In this document: positions 47,100 through 59,881 of the stretch, piece by piece | Layout: the number at the start of each line of letters is the position of its first letter | How positions within the stretch are numbered: position 1 is the stretch's first letter | From: Globodera rostochiensis | Lineage: Eukaryota > Nematoda > Chromadorea > Rhabditida > Heteroderidae | Direction: 5' to 3' | DNA length: 64,000 nucleotides | Assembly: GCA_018350325.1 (NCBI GenBank) | Contig: JAEVLN010000003.1 | Coordinates: 3,378,441 to 3,442,440, forward strand | Translations under genes and position numbers: made by a program | The notes under the pieces: model-generated | The model's database searches: none | Told to the model about the DNA's origin: nothing | Seen by the model: only the letters and a program-made list of their open reading frames with translations

Positions 47100-49197
47100 G
47101 GTAAACTTTTGGATTGATCGGTGCACACTTTAGAGATGATCCGAATTGAAAGGCCCTCGAAGTAAAAAATTCCGAATTGGATTGGAATGAATTTTGAATT
47201 AAAGTGAGGCGCGAACCCTCAGACTCTTCCGAATGAGGAATGAATTATTGAATAATTCAATTGGAAGTACGAAAGTGGACGAGAGAATCGACCGGGCTGA
47301 TCAATTGACCTTCTCCCGACTAATGGTGCTAAATGAAGATGAAAGACGGTGATGAAAAAGTGGAGGGAGGGGGGGGGGGGGCGCGGGTGAAGATGAGCAG
47401 AAAATGTGCGGAAGCTGCCGGCGGGGAGGGGGGGGGGGGGGGCTCGCTCGGGAAGAATGAATGCTATTTAATGAATCCCCGGGGGTCAATTCGACGTGGG
47501 GGGGGGATTCCCATGGCATCGGGCGCTGTTTCACTCAAATTCAAGACATTCGCATTAATCTGAAACATCAGAAGCATTTGAGAAAGTGGTGTGTGTTGAC
47601 TTTAGAACCAAATAATATTGAGAGGCTCACGGATCACTTTTGTCATCTCGAAAGTGTTGCTGCAAACCAGAAAAACGGGGGGAGGGGGTGGGGGGAGAAG
47701 CCGATGGACGAAAGGGCGGGGGAGGGGGGTGAATAATCCTCCCCCCGGGGGGGGGGGGGGGGGGGTATTCGGCCCGTTGAATAGGGAAAGGTGGAAGAGC
47801 AAAAACAAATGCGAAATTGGTTGGGGAAAACAGAACTTTCAGAAAAACACTTTCCCCAATTGTACTAAATTGCAATTCACAGAAAAAGTATTCTGAATTG
47901 CTTAAAACTCGCTTCTGTGGCATATCGAAGGTCGAAGAGACTCCCTCCCGCCTTTCTTTTTAAACACTCAATTTTATAAGCACCGGAGACTCTTTCATTA
48001 GCCTAATAAATGCATATTCATAATGCTTAATACCCTTCATTCCCGCACAAAGTTTGCCTCCTTTTTTCAACGTTTTACGAATTCAACACAAACGGAGGGG
48101 GGGGGGGGGGGGGGGGGGGAGGGTAATTAGGGTAATTAGAATAATTAGGCTGGAACCGTTCAAGGCCTTCTTGTACTGCTTGCTGTCCTGCCGGTGTTTG
48201 CTATTTTGTGGGGAAAGCATTCTTTTGCTACGGCCACCTTCTCCTATTAGCAAAAATAGAGAGAAAGTCCGGACTATTTTTAATGTTTTTTTATTTCATT
48301 TTGTTTTTTGAGCATTTTATCTGCCGTTCTTATCAGTTTATTATGGTCTTTGCTCCTTCTTATTTTTGTCAAATCTTTAAAACGCTTTCATTTAAATGGG
48401 CAATTTTGCAAATATGGCAAAAAATTTAAAGAAATTCTTTATTGTGAAAATAAATAAAATGTATATAAATGTGGGAATGTAAGCTGTAATTTGTTTAACA
48501 TCAAATGAGAATACCTTTTTTGTTCAAACTATTAAAAATCTTCCCTAAAAAGAGGAACCAAAAGTACCAAAACAAAATTCCGTCCTCGGCGGCGCCGATT
48601 TTCTCCCTGGCATCGTCGTCTCGGGCACTTTTGGCGTGGAAGAATGCACCCACCCCAACTTCAGTCATTGCCCCCCCCTTATCTCCCCCCCTCCCGTCTT
48701 TCACCCCGTATTCTACCCCCCCCCCCCCGTCTTCTACCCCCCCCCCCCCCTCCCCCCCCCCCGTTTCTACCCCCCCCCCTCCCCCCCCCCCCCGTCTTCT
48801 ACCCCCCCCCCTCGTCCCCCCCCCCTCCCCCCTCCCAGTCTTCTTCCTGATGCTCATCCGTCCGTCAACGCCACCCATCCTCCCCCCCCCCCCCCACTGC
48901 TGCGAAAAGGTGTATTTTGTGACGCCGATGAATGGGAGAGAAGAGAAAAAGTGCAAAATGTCCACGAAATTTGTCGGAATTGGATGGAAGGGGGCAAAGG
49001 AGGGAGGAGGGGGAGGGGGGGGGCGTTGCTTTTTCTTGGGAGTGCACACCGCCCTGCCTTCACCCGATTCGGATTGTCTTGCCTATTTATTAGACCTTCG
49101 AACCAACCCAACACCGCTCACTCATCATTTTCAGTTGTGCCTTTTTCTCCCCATCCTTCTGCTGCTGATTCGACAATATCAAACAGTGAATACGAAA
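47100..49197. other. Gene-poor stretch with homopolymer runs
   Basis: Contains G runs at 47369-47381, 47427-47443, 47744-47766 and 48096-48121, and a C-run block at 48660-48840 with GTCTTCTACCCC units. I see no exon with family similarity. The last 300 bp should hold the promoter of the phospholipid phosphatase gene. Confidence 0.5.
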
Positions 49198-50886
49198 ATG
49201 TTTGGTTGTTCTCCTCCTCCGTCTTCCTCTTCCTCTTCCGCCTCTTCTGTGGCCAGCTTCTCCCCTCCGAACTACCGTCACGTGTGGAATCTGCTGCTGT
49301 CCCTCCCCGTCCTGGCGACACTTCGCGCGGTGGCCAAATCCATGCCCTACGCACGGCAGGTTGGAAATTGGCACATAAATCATCAGCTTAAAATTATGCA
49401 TTCCTTCACAGGGTTTCTTTTGCAATGACAACGAAATTCGCTACCCCAACGTTTCGGATACAATGCCGTCCAATCTGTTGGATTTGATATTCGCAATTGT
49501 GAGCCTTTTAGTGGTGAGTTTATTACATAATGCCATGTCTACAAATCAATGAGAAACCGAAATTAAAATAAATTGACTGATCGGGGGGAGGTCTGTTGCT
49601 TATATGAGCCAATTATCCTGCGTTCTGTCCTCCAGGTTGTGGTGTCCGAGTGCACTTTGGTCCGGCACCTGTGCCGTCGTCGGGGGCGGCGGCTGAGGCT
49701 ACCCGAATCGTCGGCGGGCAGTGCGGCCTTACTGCTTCATCCCGTGCTCGTCAACTGCTGCTTCTTCCTTGCCTCGCTGTACGCTTCTTTGGCCGCCACT
49801 TCGACTATCTGCGAGCTCGGCAAACGGACGTGCTCCCGACTTCGTCCCAACTTTTTGGCAGTGTGCCAACCACGCAATTTGTCGACACTTTGTCCCCCCG
49901 ACGAATTTAGTTATATCGCCGATTACGAGTGCACCAATTCGATGTTTGACCAGGTCGGCCCCTCTTTTTTTTTTGTTAAAAATTTATTCATTTTTAATCA
50001 CCGAGCCGATCTGTCCCAAAGCTTCAATTCACCCTTTACGATTAAGAACGAATTCTTCTCCTTTCCCTCCGGCCATTCGTCTTCCGTGTGCAACTTCGCC
50101 GTGTTCATCATCCATTACTTGCAAAAACGGTTGCGTATTTTCTTTTTCAAGCTCTGGACTTCCCTACGCCCGCCCATTTTAGGTTTAAGTTGGCCCCGTC
50201 CGTCCGGTCATTTGTCCAATTTTTCGTCGCTCTCTTCGCATATTTCGTCTGTTTGTCCCGTGTCCGTGACCACAAACATCGTCTGACCGATGTTGCCGGT
50301 GGTGCCCTTATCGGTGCGGCTGTCGGCGTATTTTTTGTGAGAATTTTTGCCAAGACTTATAAAAATAACCCATGGAAATGAGAGGGATGTCGGAGATTGA
50401 AGGGTTTTGGCTCGAAATGATTTATTGTCGTCATGGGACTTAAAATATTCGGTGGGAAATTAATTAACCTGTGACCTATTTACTCACCCGACTCAGCTGG
50501 CAGCCCCCCCTCCCTCCGGCATGTGATTGTTATGAACATTCATAACATTCCTAATTAAGGTTTTAATTAACCTTTTATGAAAATCAGTCACACGATTTTA
50601 GCTTCGCAATGTTCTCCACAACTTCCGGCCCAATCGCTACTCCGTCGTGGATACCAACGCAATCGCCCCCGGGGATTGGCCCGACATTGAGGGCCCTCCG
50701 AGCCCTTCAGCAACGGAGACATTGCTCAGCACAAAACTCTCCGTGCCAAGAACAATTGTGGTGCCACAACGGCAACCGCTGCAGCAGAGGCCCAACGATG
50801 GAGAAAGGCCCAACGACTACGGCAGCCTCAGAGAATATGTCGTCGGCAACGGCAAAGAGAGAGATGACCCGGGGGCAAACAGTTGA
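49198..50886 (+). CDS. PAP2-type phospholipid phosphatase (PLPP family, 367 aa)
   Basis: Integral-membrane lipid phosphate phosphatase (phosphatidate and lysophosphatidate hydrolysis at the outer face). Exons 49198-49359, 49412-49513, 49636-49953, 50047-50129, 50183-50336, 50602-50886; all in phase. Motifs: GFFCNDNEIRYP after TM1, catalytic C1 KRTCSRLRP (KX6RP), C2 PSGH, and C3 SRVRDHKHRLTD (SRX5HX3D), so all catalytic residues are present. About six membrane segments. The last exon gives a Pro/Arg-rich cytosolic tail (NFRPNRYSVVDTN). If the donor at 50337 is skipped, translation ends at 50381 with a shorter tail (YKNNPWK). Confidence 0.88.
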
Positions 50887-51285
50887 AAAATCGTTCTGTC
50901 GCCAAATGATGAAAAATCTCCCTTTGTCACAAAATATGACATCAAATCTTTTCATACCAAATTCCAATCTTCAAAAATCGCATCCATCTTTTGTTTTTTT
51001 TTGCTTTTGCCGTTTGTGTTTTTCTTAAAATAAAAAAATTATTTATTGACCAAGAAATAATAACAGCGGGTAATTATTATTTGCCCACAGTGCGTGATTA
51101 GAAGCGAAAAAGACGCTGGTCAGTTCAGCGGGACATTTGGGAGAGTTGGGGGGGGGCATTGTATACGTCGGGTTGAAGTTGACCAAAGCACGTTCTGGCA
51201 GTCGCAATAACCATATTTTGTTGAGATTCAATTGTGAATAAAAAGGTAATGAAACAAAAACAACGATCATGACATCATAAACACA

Positions 51286-54200
51286 TTAGGGCAATTTTGG
51301 GAGATCTTCCGTCGTCCGATTGATAAGTTCGAACAGTCGCTGTTCAGGGGATGTTCTGGCCTGACTTAGACTGCTGTAGACGGCCATCCGACTAAAGGCG
51401 AGCTTCCGAGTGCGTTCGAGAATGGCCAGAAAATGTTCGGCATGGAAGGGCGAGAGAAGAATGAGTCGAGCCAATGACGGGACGACGTTCAGCATGAGCA
51501 CGATAAATTCGTCGGTGACGATGCTGACCATCATTGCGTCCAGCATATCCGAAATCAGCGACAAAGCGGAGAAGGCACTCGGAATTTTGTACTGAAAAGA
51601 ACCAATTAAATGCAACTTTATCAGAAATCGCGACACCAACGAGCTCAAGAAGTTCAGTGATCAGCACAACCGCAAAAATGCGTCGCTCCAAATTGCCACC
51701 AGTGATTAGTTCACTGATCGAATTGATCAGAACATGAGCTGAAGGCACTCGACGCACAATGACAGGAATTAGCCTGAGGGGATACATCTGAAAGATTTTC
51801 TATTTTACAAATCATCCATGATGTTGTTAGGACATTTAAAGCTTAAAAGATTAAAAGAATGACCGCACATTGAAATGCACAAGCTTTGGCAGATGGGTGT
51901 CCGCGATAAACAATTGGTGTATTTGCGAGCTCAAAATTTGCCTAATTTCATCAAGATCGTCACTGTCGGCGCAGTCACAAAGCTCAATGAAGGTCTGGAC
52001 GACGGCCAATCGCTGTGTGCCACCGAAAGAGCGGAGCAATGCCTCTTTTTCCTCAATTTCGCTGTTAAAAAAATATTTGTTTAATTTTAATTCTTTTAAA
52101 TAAAATCAATTTTTTGAGTTTTTAAACTGTCGGTCGGTTTTTGAACTTTTTCCAACCAACCGTCTGTCTATCTCTATTTCAAAAGCAGCAAAGCTAGTTT
52201 AAAAGTTAAAAGTGCTTGATAAAAAAGGAAAAAGCGACCCCTTGGAGCTGTTCAGTGAGGAACGGGCCAACTGCAGTGTGTTCACGTCGCGAGAAGCGGC
52301 CAAATAAAAAGTCAGCGAGCGGCAGAAACAGCGTAAATGCGGCGGACTTCGAAAAATGCGCGAGTCGACGCGGAACAAAACCAAAGGCGTGTGGGCCACG
52401 AGGAATGCGTTGTCGCGTTGGTCAAGTCGACCGATTTGGGCGGCGTGGGCGGAGGACAGCCAAAGGCGGATGGTGTCTTCGTGGAGACGGCGGGGAATTA
52501 CACTGCGGGAAGGGAGGGGGCGATTCATTCGAACATCCACAGAAAACCAACGAGGACATTCACAAAAACATATTCAGCAAAAGAAAACGGCATATCCAAT
52601 AACAATGATTACAGCATCGTTGATGTGGGCATATATATATATATATGCCCTCCCTCGCTGTACACCTGTTACCTGTCGAAGCGTTCCCAGGCCAATTGCA
52701 ATTTGTCGACAAGTGCCCGTGGCCATTCTCCGTCCAAAGAGAGTACCATTGCCCTGAGGATGAGGTCGTAGTAACGGAATTGTTGTTCCACCGTTGCACG
52801 CTCCAAAAGAACGGAGAGTGCTTTTGAGAGACGGCAGAAATTGTGGGAGGCACTGGCTTCTTCTAATACTTGGGCAAATTCGTCGATTGGAAAAAACGGC
52901 GTACGGCGACGAGAGATGACGCCGTCCTTTTGGTGGGCACTGAGTTTGGGGCGGGTGAACGTTGGAAAATTGGACAAAAGGCTCGGAATGGCCGTTCAAA
53001 ACCTTCTGAAAGCGTCAAAATGGTCCTGTTCTGGCAGCAGATGTGGCATACTCAACACAACGTAGCGCAACAGCATGGGCCGAATGTGCTGGAAGTCGTT
53101 GTACCGCTGGTCGGCCACGATCAGCAGGTAACGGATTGGTATGGACTTCCACAACTGCTGGGAGTACGCCTTCGGTGGTGCCGACCGATGGCTTTGTGTG
53201 CAAGTGATTTGATGGGGATCCCTTTGTTGTTGGGTGTCCAATTTGTAAGTGAACGCGATCAGATAGGTGAGGGCGATCAGACGCATGGGCAGACGCGACT
53301 CGTCAAACATATCGCCGCAGAAAATTTCCTGGAAAGGCGGAAGTCAGAAAATCTTCCCTCAAAAATCAAGTTGGAAACTTAAAGCATAAAAACAACCTCA
53401 AAAAAGGATTCGTCGATGGACTTATTGAAGTGAGCATTTTCATCAGTCGGTATACAACTCGACGTGAAATTTTCCAACAGCGTACTGATAATTGGATGCA
53501 CCGGAACTCGGCATTCTTTGAGCTGTGCCTTAATCCATTGCTGGAAGGCAGAGGGTTTTTAATTACATTTTATTTCTAATGAAAGAAAACCTCAATGGGC
53601 GTTCCGTATTTGGAGAACGATTGCCAGTTGAGGAGGTGGGCGATGCAATGGACGGGCAAATACCCGCTGCTATGTGCGCAAAGGTCCCGCGTTATGCTGA
53701 TGCTGGCCGCCTTCTGCGCTACGTCTTGTTCAAGCAGTGCGTGAGCAATATAAAGGCCTTTGACCAGAGACTGTTTGTGCAGTGTTTTGGGCACCTAAAA
53801 TGTGGACTACGGGAGATCCACTCGGAGTGCAATTGAAAGTGAGTGAAAGGGCCAAGCTGTTACCCCTACCCCCAAGAATTGCCTTTCTCCCAAGAACACT
53901 CGAAAGTAATGCGGCCAAATCTGCCCCATTGTCGGTGATGAGGTGCACGTAGATGAGTATCATCATGTTGCTGAGGGAACTGTACTCAGATGATTGGATG
54001 AGGGAGTGAATGTGTTTGAAGAAGCCGACCAGAGACCGTTCCATGTGATCGTCGATTTTAAACGACGTTTGGTCCCTGACCGATATCAATTTCAGTTGAC
54101 TTTTAATGAAGCATCTTCGAATTGCATACGTCGTTACTTTGAATTAAGTTTAATTAAAAATGAGGATTTAAATGAAAGGTGATCCAAAGAGAAAATATGC

Positions 54201-55193
54201 AAAACGAAAACGTTTCTAATTACGGCATCAAATGTGGACAGGCGAGAATGGTGGCCAACGACGTTTTCAGAGAAATGTTATCCACAAAGGTCGGTTTGGC
54301 AAGAAAAGCGATCCATTTGCGACTTTCGTCTGTCGACAGACGGAGCGTAGGGATGGAAGCCAACAGCGAAATCAGCAGACCGACTCGCCAGTCAAGTTCG
54401 GCGGTAGGGTCCAAATTTCTGTCGAAATAAAAACAAGGGTCAAAATGAATTTTCTTTATTGTTGGTTGGTTGGTTACGGTTTGGTTTCTTTTTAAAATTC
54501 AAATTTTAAAAAATATCCTAGAACAGGTCTTCGACCCAGCCGTCTGTCCAAACCAAGGGCGTACGTACCCAGGGGGGGGGGGGGGCTGCAGCCCCCCACC
54601 CCTCCAAAATCCGAGAAAATTTGACATTTTCAAGGGGTTATGGGTCACATTTTATTAGTAAAATAATAATTAACAAGGTCCAAGTCGGCAAAAGATAAAG
54701 ATCACGTCGTATTTAGAGAGGCACTTTGCGATTTTTTTTAAAGATTTGAAGCTCCATTTTTCAAACTTATACTTTTCGTATTATTCAAAGCATTTTCAAA
54801 TTCAAAAAAGCACTCTTAGAAAAACTTTTTTACAAATTAGTTCCCCCCCCCGAAAAAAATTCCTGGGTATGCCTTTGGTCTAAACAGAGAAGCCCCAACA
54901 ACTATCACTGCTCGCTGACGTTTCAACTCCCCCAACTTTCCATAAACTAAAATTTTGTAATCGTACCGGTCGATCATCAAACTCAATCGCCCGCAAAGCG
55001 CCTTCAGTGCCGATTTGTTGGTTGACTTTGTGATGAAGCTGACGAATTCCGACGTGGCGGCGGGGACAGAAAGTTCCGCGATCAGAGAGTCGACGAAAGG
55101 CTCATCGGAAAGAACGTCTGTCGAATAACACAAAGAACAAATAAATTTGCGCGCCGTTTCTTCACTTTCCACTTTGATGGATAAAAATTGCAT
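51286..55193 (-). CDS. ints-2: Integrator complex subunit 2 (INTS2), 844-aa model
   Basis: INTS2 is a helical-repeat subunit of Integrator, which cleaves nascent snRNAs and paused transcripts. Exons complement(51286..51591, 51641..51787, 51869..52061, 52239..52502, 52673..52939, 53003..53328, 53397..53540, 53591..53794, 53883..54114, 54224..54418, 54937..55193); every junction keeps frame. Family landmarks: SSGYLPVHCIAHLLNWQSF, PIRYLLIVADQRYNDF, SVIPRRLHEDTIRLW, LHTPLVLF-like HTPLVLFRVDSRIFRSPPH, and IHQLFIADTHLPKLVHF running into MYPLRLIPVIVRR and NLERRIFAVVLITELLEL, as in human INTS2 (LLHQMYIADPNIAKLVHFQGYP). It is shorter than the human 1204 residues, mainly N-terminally. Intron 53882-53795 needs a GC donor (AAG/GCAATT). 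Intron 1 carries a hAT-like MITE. Confidence 0.85.
52629..52646. repeat. AT microsatellite
   Basis: Nine AT dinucleotides in an INTS2 intron. Confidence 0.9.
54554..54877. mobile_element. hAT-like MITE in INTS2 intron 1
   Basis: The left end reads CAAGGGCGTACGTACCCAGG followed by a G run and CTGCAGCCCCCC; the right end is inverse (CAAAGGCATACCCAGG on the minus strand). The flanks are GTCCAAAC (54546-54553) and GTCTAAAC (54878-54885), an 8-bp duplication with one mismatch. GGCGTA..CCAGGG ends with a G run are common among animal hAT non-autonomous elements. About 324 bp, no coding capacity. Confidence 0.8.
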
Positions 55194-55492
55194 TGGGCAC
55201 GAAGACTGACTTTAGTTTCGAATCTTAATGAACTCAAAAGCATTGATTGATGAAAGTGACAAGTTCTTAACACACGGCACACTCCCTTTTTGGATTTCGC
55301 GGACATTTGGGGGAGGGGTAGCGAATAAAGCAAAACCAAGCCACAAAATCAAGTGATGTTTACACACTCCAGCAATATTTAATTATGAAATAACCACATA
55401 CGTTTTTGAAAATGAGTAAAAACTTTATAAAGCGAGCCAAATTAACGAAAACCTTTGAACGATCAACCAAAAATGAGCAAATCGTCAAAACA

Positions 55493-56080
55493 TCAGTCGT
55501 CCGCCAACACATCCCTTTTCTCTTCATCGAGAAACTTTTTGTGCGAACCATCACAGAACGGTCTGTTCTTGGTGTGCTTGCAGTTGCACAGCCATACCTC
55601 CATGTCCCTGTCTGAGAAAGTCAAACAAAAATTACAAAACTCAAAACCCCCGTGGGGGGGATAGAACACTCAAGAGGGTGGGGGGGAACACGAATATAAC
55701 CTTCAATTTACCCGATTTTACGTTTAGAACGATTGTTGAACCACTTCATTACTAGTCAACCCCCTCCTGCATAAGTGCCAATTAATGTATTATTGTAAAC
55801 CCACCTGGAATATACCGGACAGGTCTTAGTTTTTCGGCCCACTTTGGTGTGTGTATGGTAAGGTGGGTTCCGTCACAAAGCGGCTGATTACGAGAATAAC
55901 CGCAATTGCACCAAGCGTAAATCTAAACCGCACTTTGAACAGGATTTGTAATTGTTGCGTGACTTTGTCCTTCAACAAAATGGTTCTCGTTGGTAATTTT
56001 GCAGCAATTTTACCGAAGCCGGGCAGAAGATGATTCGTTCCTTGGAGACCGTACGGTTGCGTCGGTTTTTTATCCGGAAT
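55493..56080 (-). CDS. CISD3-type double CDGSH iron-sulfur protein (5' exon missing)
   Basis: Exons complement(55493..55611, 55805..55922, 55964..56080), phases 0 and 1 fit. Two CDGSH modules bind one 2Fe-2S cluster each by three Cys and one His: WCNCGYSRNQPLCDGTH and LCNCKHTKNRPFCDGSH. The segment before the first (GKIAAKLPTRTILLKDKIYA) matches the beta strand preceding the CISD3 first module. CISD3 (MiNT) is a soluble mitochondrial matrix protein; the targeting sequence would be in an upstream exon beyond the acceptor at 56080, which I could not place. The gene lies 300 bp upstream of INTS2 on the same strand, so they may be cotranscribed. Confidence 0.88.
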
Positions 56081-56317
56081 CTGAATGTGAAAAAGTCAAA
56101 ATGAAGTTATCGACTCGATTGACGTACGTCGTGGTACTTAACCAAGCTCGGCTCCGTTCCCACAAAATGCTCACTTTTCCTGTGAAGTCGATATCCACCC
56201 CAACCGGTTTTTTTACTTGGCTGCATTGTGGAGAAACAGATGGACAGTCGAGAACAAAAGCGCATTTTCCGACTGAGTTACAAAAAGAATAATTTTGGTG
56301 GCAAAATTCCCAAAATA

Positions 56318-56515
56318 TGCGGGTAGTACAGCAGCAGAGTTGGTGCCCCCCATTTTCAAAAAAAATTAAAAATTCCAGACAAGAAAAAGGCGTTTCTAGG
56401 GGCTTTCGGAGCGTAAAATCCAAATATGACCTCCGCTTAGGCCAATCCCGCACCGGACCCGATTCGAACAATTTTTCAAAAACTCGAAATTCCAACTCTC
56501 ACAAAAATTTTTATT
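56318..56515. mobile_element. Diverged relative of the TCAIM-intron MITE
   Basis: Starts GGTAGTACAGCAGCAGAGTT then GGTGCCCCCCATTTT, close to the terminal repeat of the element at 13083. It shares internal landmarks (a G-rich TTTCTAGGGGCTTTCGGAGC stretch, ATGACCTCC, CCAATCCCG, ATTCGAACAATTTTTCAAAA). The right end is not found, so this copy appears truncated. Confidence 0.65.
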
Positions 56516-56547
56516 AGGTGATAAATAGTAGAGACTGACATTTTGAA

Positions 56548-56680
56548 AATTCCTGGACCCGGACCCTGGACCTGGATTTTAGGGAGGTGCCTGGACCTGA
56601 TTTCCTGGACCAAAGTCCAGGAAAAGTCCAGGTCCAGGAAAAATCCAGGCCTGTACCAAGGTCCAGGTCGGTCTCTAATA
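56548..56680. repeat. CCTGGACC palindromic cluster
   Basis: Repeated CCTGGACC/GGTCCAGG octamers in both orientations over 130 bp, giving a strong hairpin. Probably a degenerate palindromic element. Confidence 0.75.
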
Positions 56681-56815
56681 AATAGGGTTGGCATTTATGT
56701 ATATGCACATGCATATTTTTTCCTGAACTGGGAACGGTCTGAAACGCACGAAAACTTGTTTTCAGCTTGGTTTAAGCTTCTAGAACACATTTCCATGTGC
56801 ATATTTCGCCATTTT

Positions 56816-56920
56816 TTAAAAATTCCTTAACAAAAATGCAATAAAAACAAAAAACGCCCCTAAGGATTTTTTAAAAATTTTCAAAAAATGCATCCCTAAA
56901 AATGACTTTTTCGCGACTAA
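56816..56920. repeat. Dispersed repeat, second copy at 32440-32570
   Basis: AAAAATTCCTTAACAAAAAT followed by an A-rich stretch, GCCCCTAA and AAAATGCATCCCTAAAAAT resembles the sequence at 32440-32570 (ATTCCTTAACAAAAA, AATGCACCCCTAAAATC). A dispersed AT-rich family of unknown class. Confidence 0.6.
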
Positions 56921-57179
56921 AAATTCTGCCACCAAAAAAATGAAAATTTTTATAATTCTGCTTATTTTCAATTCTGAAATACATTTAATTTACATATAAA
57001 AATGTTTATTTCTCTCATTACTTCAATTAGGAAAAATTGACCATTTTTTTGCTATTTGAAAAATTGAAGAATTTTGGGTTAATTTTATAATGAATTTGAA
57101 AAAATTTATGTGCATATTTTTTCATTTTATGTGCATTTTGCAATTTTTAGTGCATATTTCAAGATTTTATGTGCCAACC

Positions 57180-58489
57180 CTAGTGATAAATAGGGATGGG
57201 ATTTTTAGGTTCGAAAATCTCGAAATAGGTACCTGAATAGGTGAGAAAAAGTGCCAGAATTGGTACAAAAACCCGGGTTCATAAGCAATATCCTCCATTA
57301 ATTGAAGGTCCCTTTATCCCAACAATTCGACTCGTACATCGTCATTCTCTGTGCTTCCCTCATTTTATCGCCGGGCTTATTGCAATGTTGGAGGGGATGA
57401 CGATGATGTATTTTGGTTGATATGTAATTGTGAAGAGGAAAAGAATAGAGAGAGAAAGAGAAAGAGGAGAGAGTGACGGCGATTTGCCTCCGACAGAAAG
57501 ATTAGCAGACGGCAGGAGAGAGTATGTCCAGAAAGAAGCAGAGACATGCGGAGAGAGTGCATGTGTTTGTCTTGCTGTCAGCGATGGCTGCTTGCCTTGG
57601 GAAAATGTGCGGGGGCAATGGTGGGAATGGGAAAGGGGGGAGGGGGGGGGGGGAGAAGAATTTCCACCTCCCCACCCCCCCCCCTTTCCCCCCCCCCCCC
57701 CCCTCTTTCCCACTCATCTTCCGCCTTCGTCGCTGTCGACGCAAACATTTCGTCCGGGCGATGGACGCCCCCCCCCATTCACAACGTCACCGGCAGTGCA
57801 CAGTCAGTCCCCTCCCTCCCCATTTTTGCCCCCACTCCTTTGCTTCCCCTCTGCTGCTTTCGCCTCTCTCAAATAGACACACACAAACAGCCCACCGCCC
57901 CCCCCCCACCATCAGAGACCGCTGCTCTGCTCCCATTGGAAGTGGTGGGCAACGGGGGGTGGGGGGGGGGGGGGAAATACCCCGGAGGGGGGACGAGGCA
58001 TAGGCGGTTGCTCTCTCTCGTCTTCGTTCTCCTCTTCCGTCCAATCCCAAGCCTCCCTCCCTCCCTCCATCCAATGGGTGGGTACCCTCTCCATTCCCTC
58101 AACCAAAACGTCCATTATCTTTTCAAAACGGCTTCCTATCTATACGCCATCTCTTCCTCTACGAACTAAGGATAACTCCTTTTGTCCTCTCCTCCCTTCA
58201 CCGCCTGAATTTTGGCCCTTCTGCAGGCGTCCGAAGCTCAAAAGCTCTCTTTTCCCGCAGAAGCTTCACCTTTGTGAGAGAGGGAATTCTGAGCTCACCA
58301 CCGTCAGCAGCAGCAGCAAAGCCATCTCCTGCTGACGACGACGACGACGACGACGGGGGGGGGGGGGGGGCGGCTCGCCGCCCTCGTCCTTTCCATTTTC
58401 TTCTTTATTCCCCGCCCCACCAAATCCAATGCACAGCAGCAGCATTTTCTTGTGATAAATTGTTGGTGGGGAAAGGGATGTGAACTTGT

Positions 58490-58530
<41 letters not shown>

Positions 58531-59880
58531 GGAGAAGGCGTCCGAGGGGGGGGGGGGGGGGGATGAAGAGTGAGTGCTCTCTCCTCTTCACCGTCCGCCG
58601 ATTTTTTGCCCCCCCCCCCCCTCCATCGTCATCACATCATTCTTCGATCTCAAACAAATCGTTACCGGGCATTCTGTTGTCTATTCCGCTGTCGTGTAAA
58701 TATCAAAGAAATTGCTTGACTTTTAAATTTCCATTTTAGTTAGTCCAACTGAACACATTTGAAAAGGCAATTTAATAAATTTATTACAGAGAAATTTTTT
58801 CTTTTAATTTTCTAAATTCAAATCCATTGGGAAAAATCGAATTGTTCTTTTCTGATCATTTTGTAAAATAATTAATTTTAATTCAAATAAATTAATTGGA
58901 AGCGATTTTTTTCTCTCCCCAAAGCTCTGTAAAACGGCGATAGGAACGCGTTGATTGAAAAGTAAGAATTGTTGGGTGGGTCATCATCATTTGACATCAT
59001 CGACGACATCTTTCATCAGTGGGGGGGGGGGCATCAGCTGCTGTTCGTTTCGTTCTCCCCCCCCCCCCCCCCCCTCTCCGAGTTCATTTGTTTATCCCAA
59101 GTTCAATTCCCCCCCCCCCCACCACCACGACCCTTGGCAATTAATTTCTTCCCAATTTCCCATCACTTTTGGTCTGCCAAAACCAAAATGTTGTATATTT
59201 CAAATTCCTCCATAATTCAGCCAACAATATCCGCCAAAATTTCCCAATGGTACATGCAAAATGCAAAATTCTTCGGCACTATTTCCCTGACTATGAGCCG
59301 CCTTATGTGTAATTCTTTCAGATTATTTCATCAGAGGCAAGGGAAAGAAGAATTCCACCATAATTCAAATTAAAGTATATTCTTCCCATCCTTAATGTGC
59401 CGTTCCTTCCCAAGTCTCACAATAACACGCTGGTGATGATGCCCGCCGGCGCTGCATCGTGCCTTTTCATTGCGCGGCACTAATCTCTTTGCCGTCGTAG
59501 AAGGAAGAAGAGGTGGCATAAAGCGAGTGAGTGGGAGGGGGTGGACCGGCAAGGGATGCCGTGAGTGGGGAAGGGATGGTCTGGCAAGGAAGCCTCGAGA
59601 ATGTGCCAAGGCACACTTATCATCTTCGACCGGCAGGTGTTCGTCTCCCGAACGACCGTTAGTCCATTGAGGTGCCGATAGAGGAGGGCGAGGGCGTGCC
59701 GGGTTGCCGTAGGAGTGGATGCTGAGATGGTGCCTGGGGGGGGGGTGTCTTGAGACACATTCTCTCCTCAGGAACTGAAGAGAGAAAGCATAGCGTGAGG
59801 GCATGGCCTAAAGGGATGGATTGTAAAGGGGTGGGGGGGGGGGGTCCAATCCGTCCAACTCTTTCCCTTTTCCGCCTTTA
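57180..59880. other. Gene-poor stretch with G/C homopolymers
   Basis: Holds C/G runs at 57640-57710, 57960-57975, 58358-58372, 58489-58529 (about 40 G, the longest in the window) and 59070-59120. ORFs here are low-complexity shadows. A minus frame at 59804-59370 is moderately varied, but I could not support it with splice signals. A GAC triplet run sits at 58336-58356. Confidence 0.5.
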
Positions 59881-59881
59881 G

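Noticed and set aside
48505..49197. N-terminal extension of the phospholipid phosphatase
   Set aside because: The upstream open frame runs through C-run repeats; the ATG at 49198 gives the expected family length.
55200..55339. Upstream start for INTS2 at 55306
   Set aside because: Its frame does not join the conserved INTS2 frame through any intron I could place; ATG 55193 is directly in frame.
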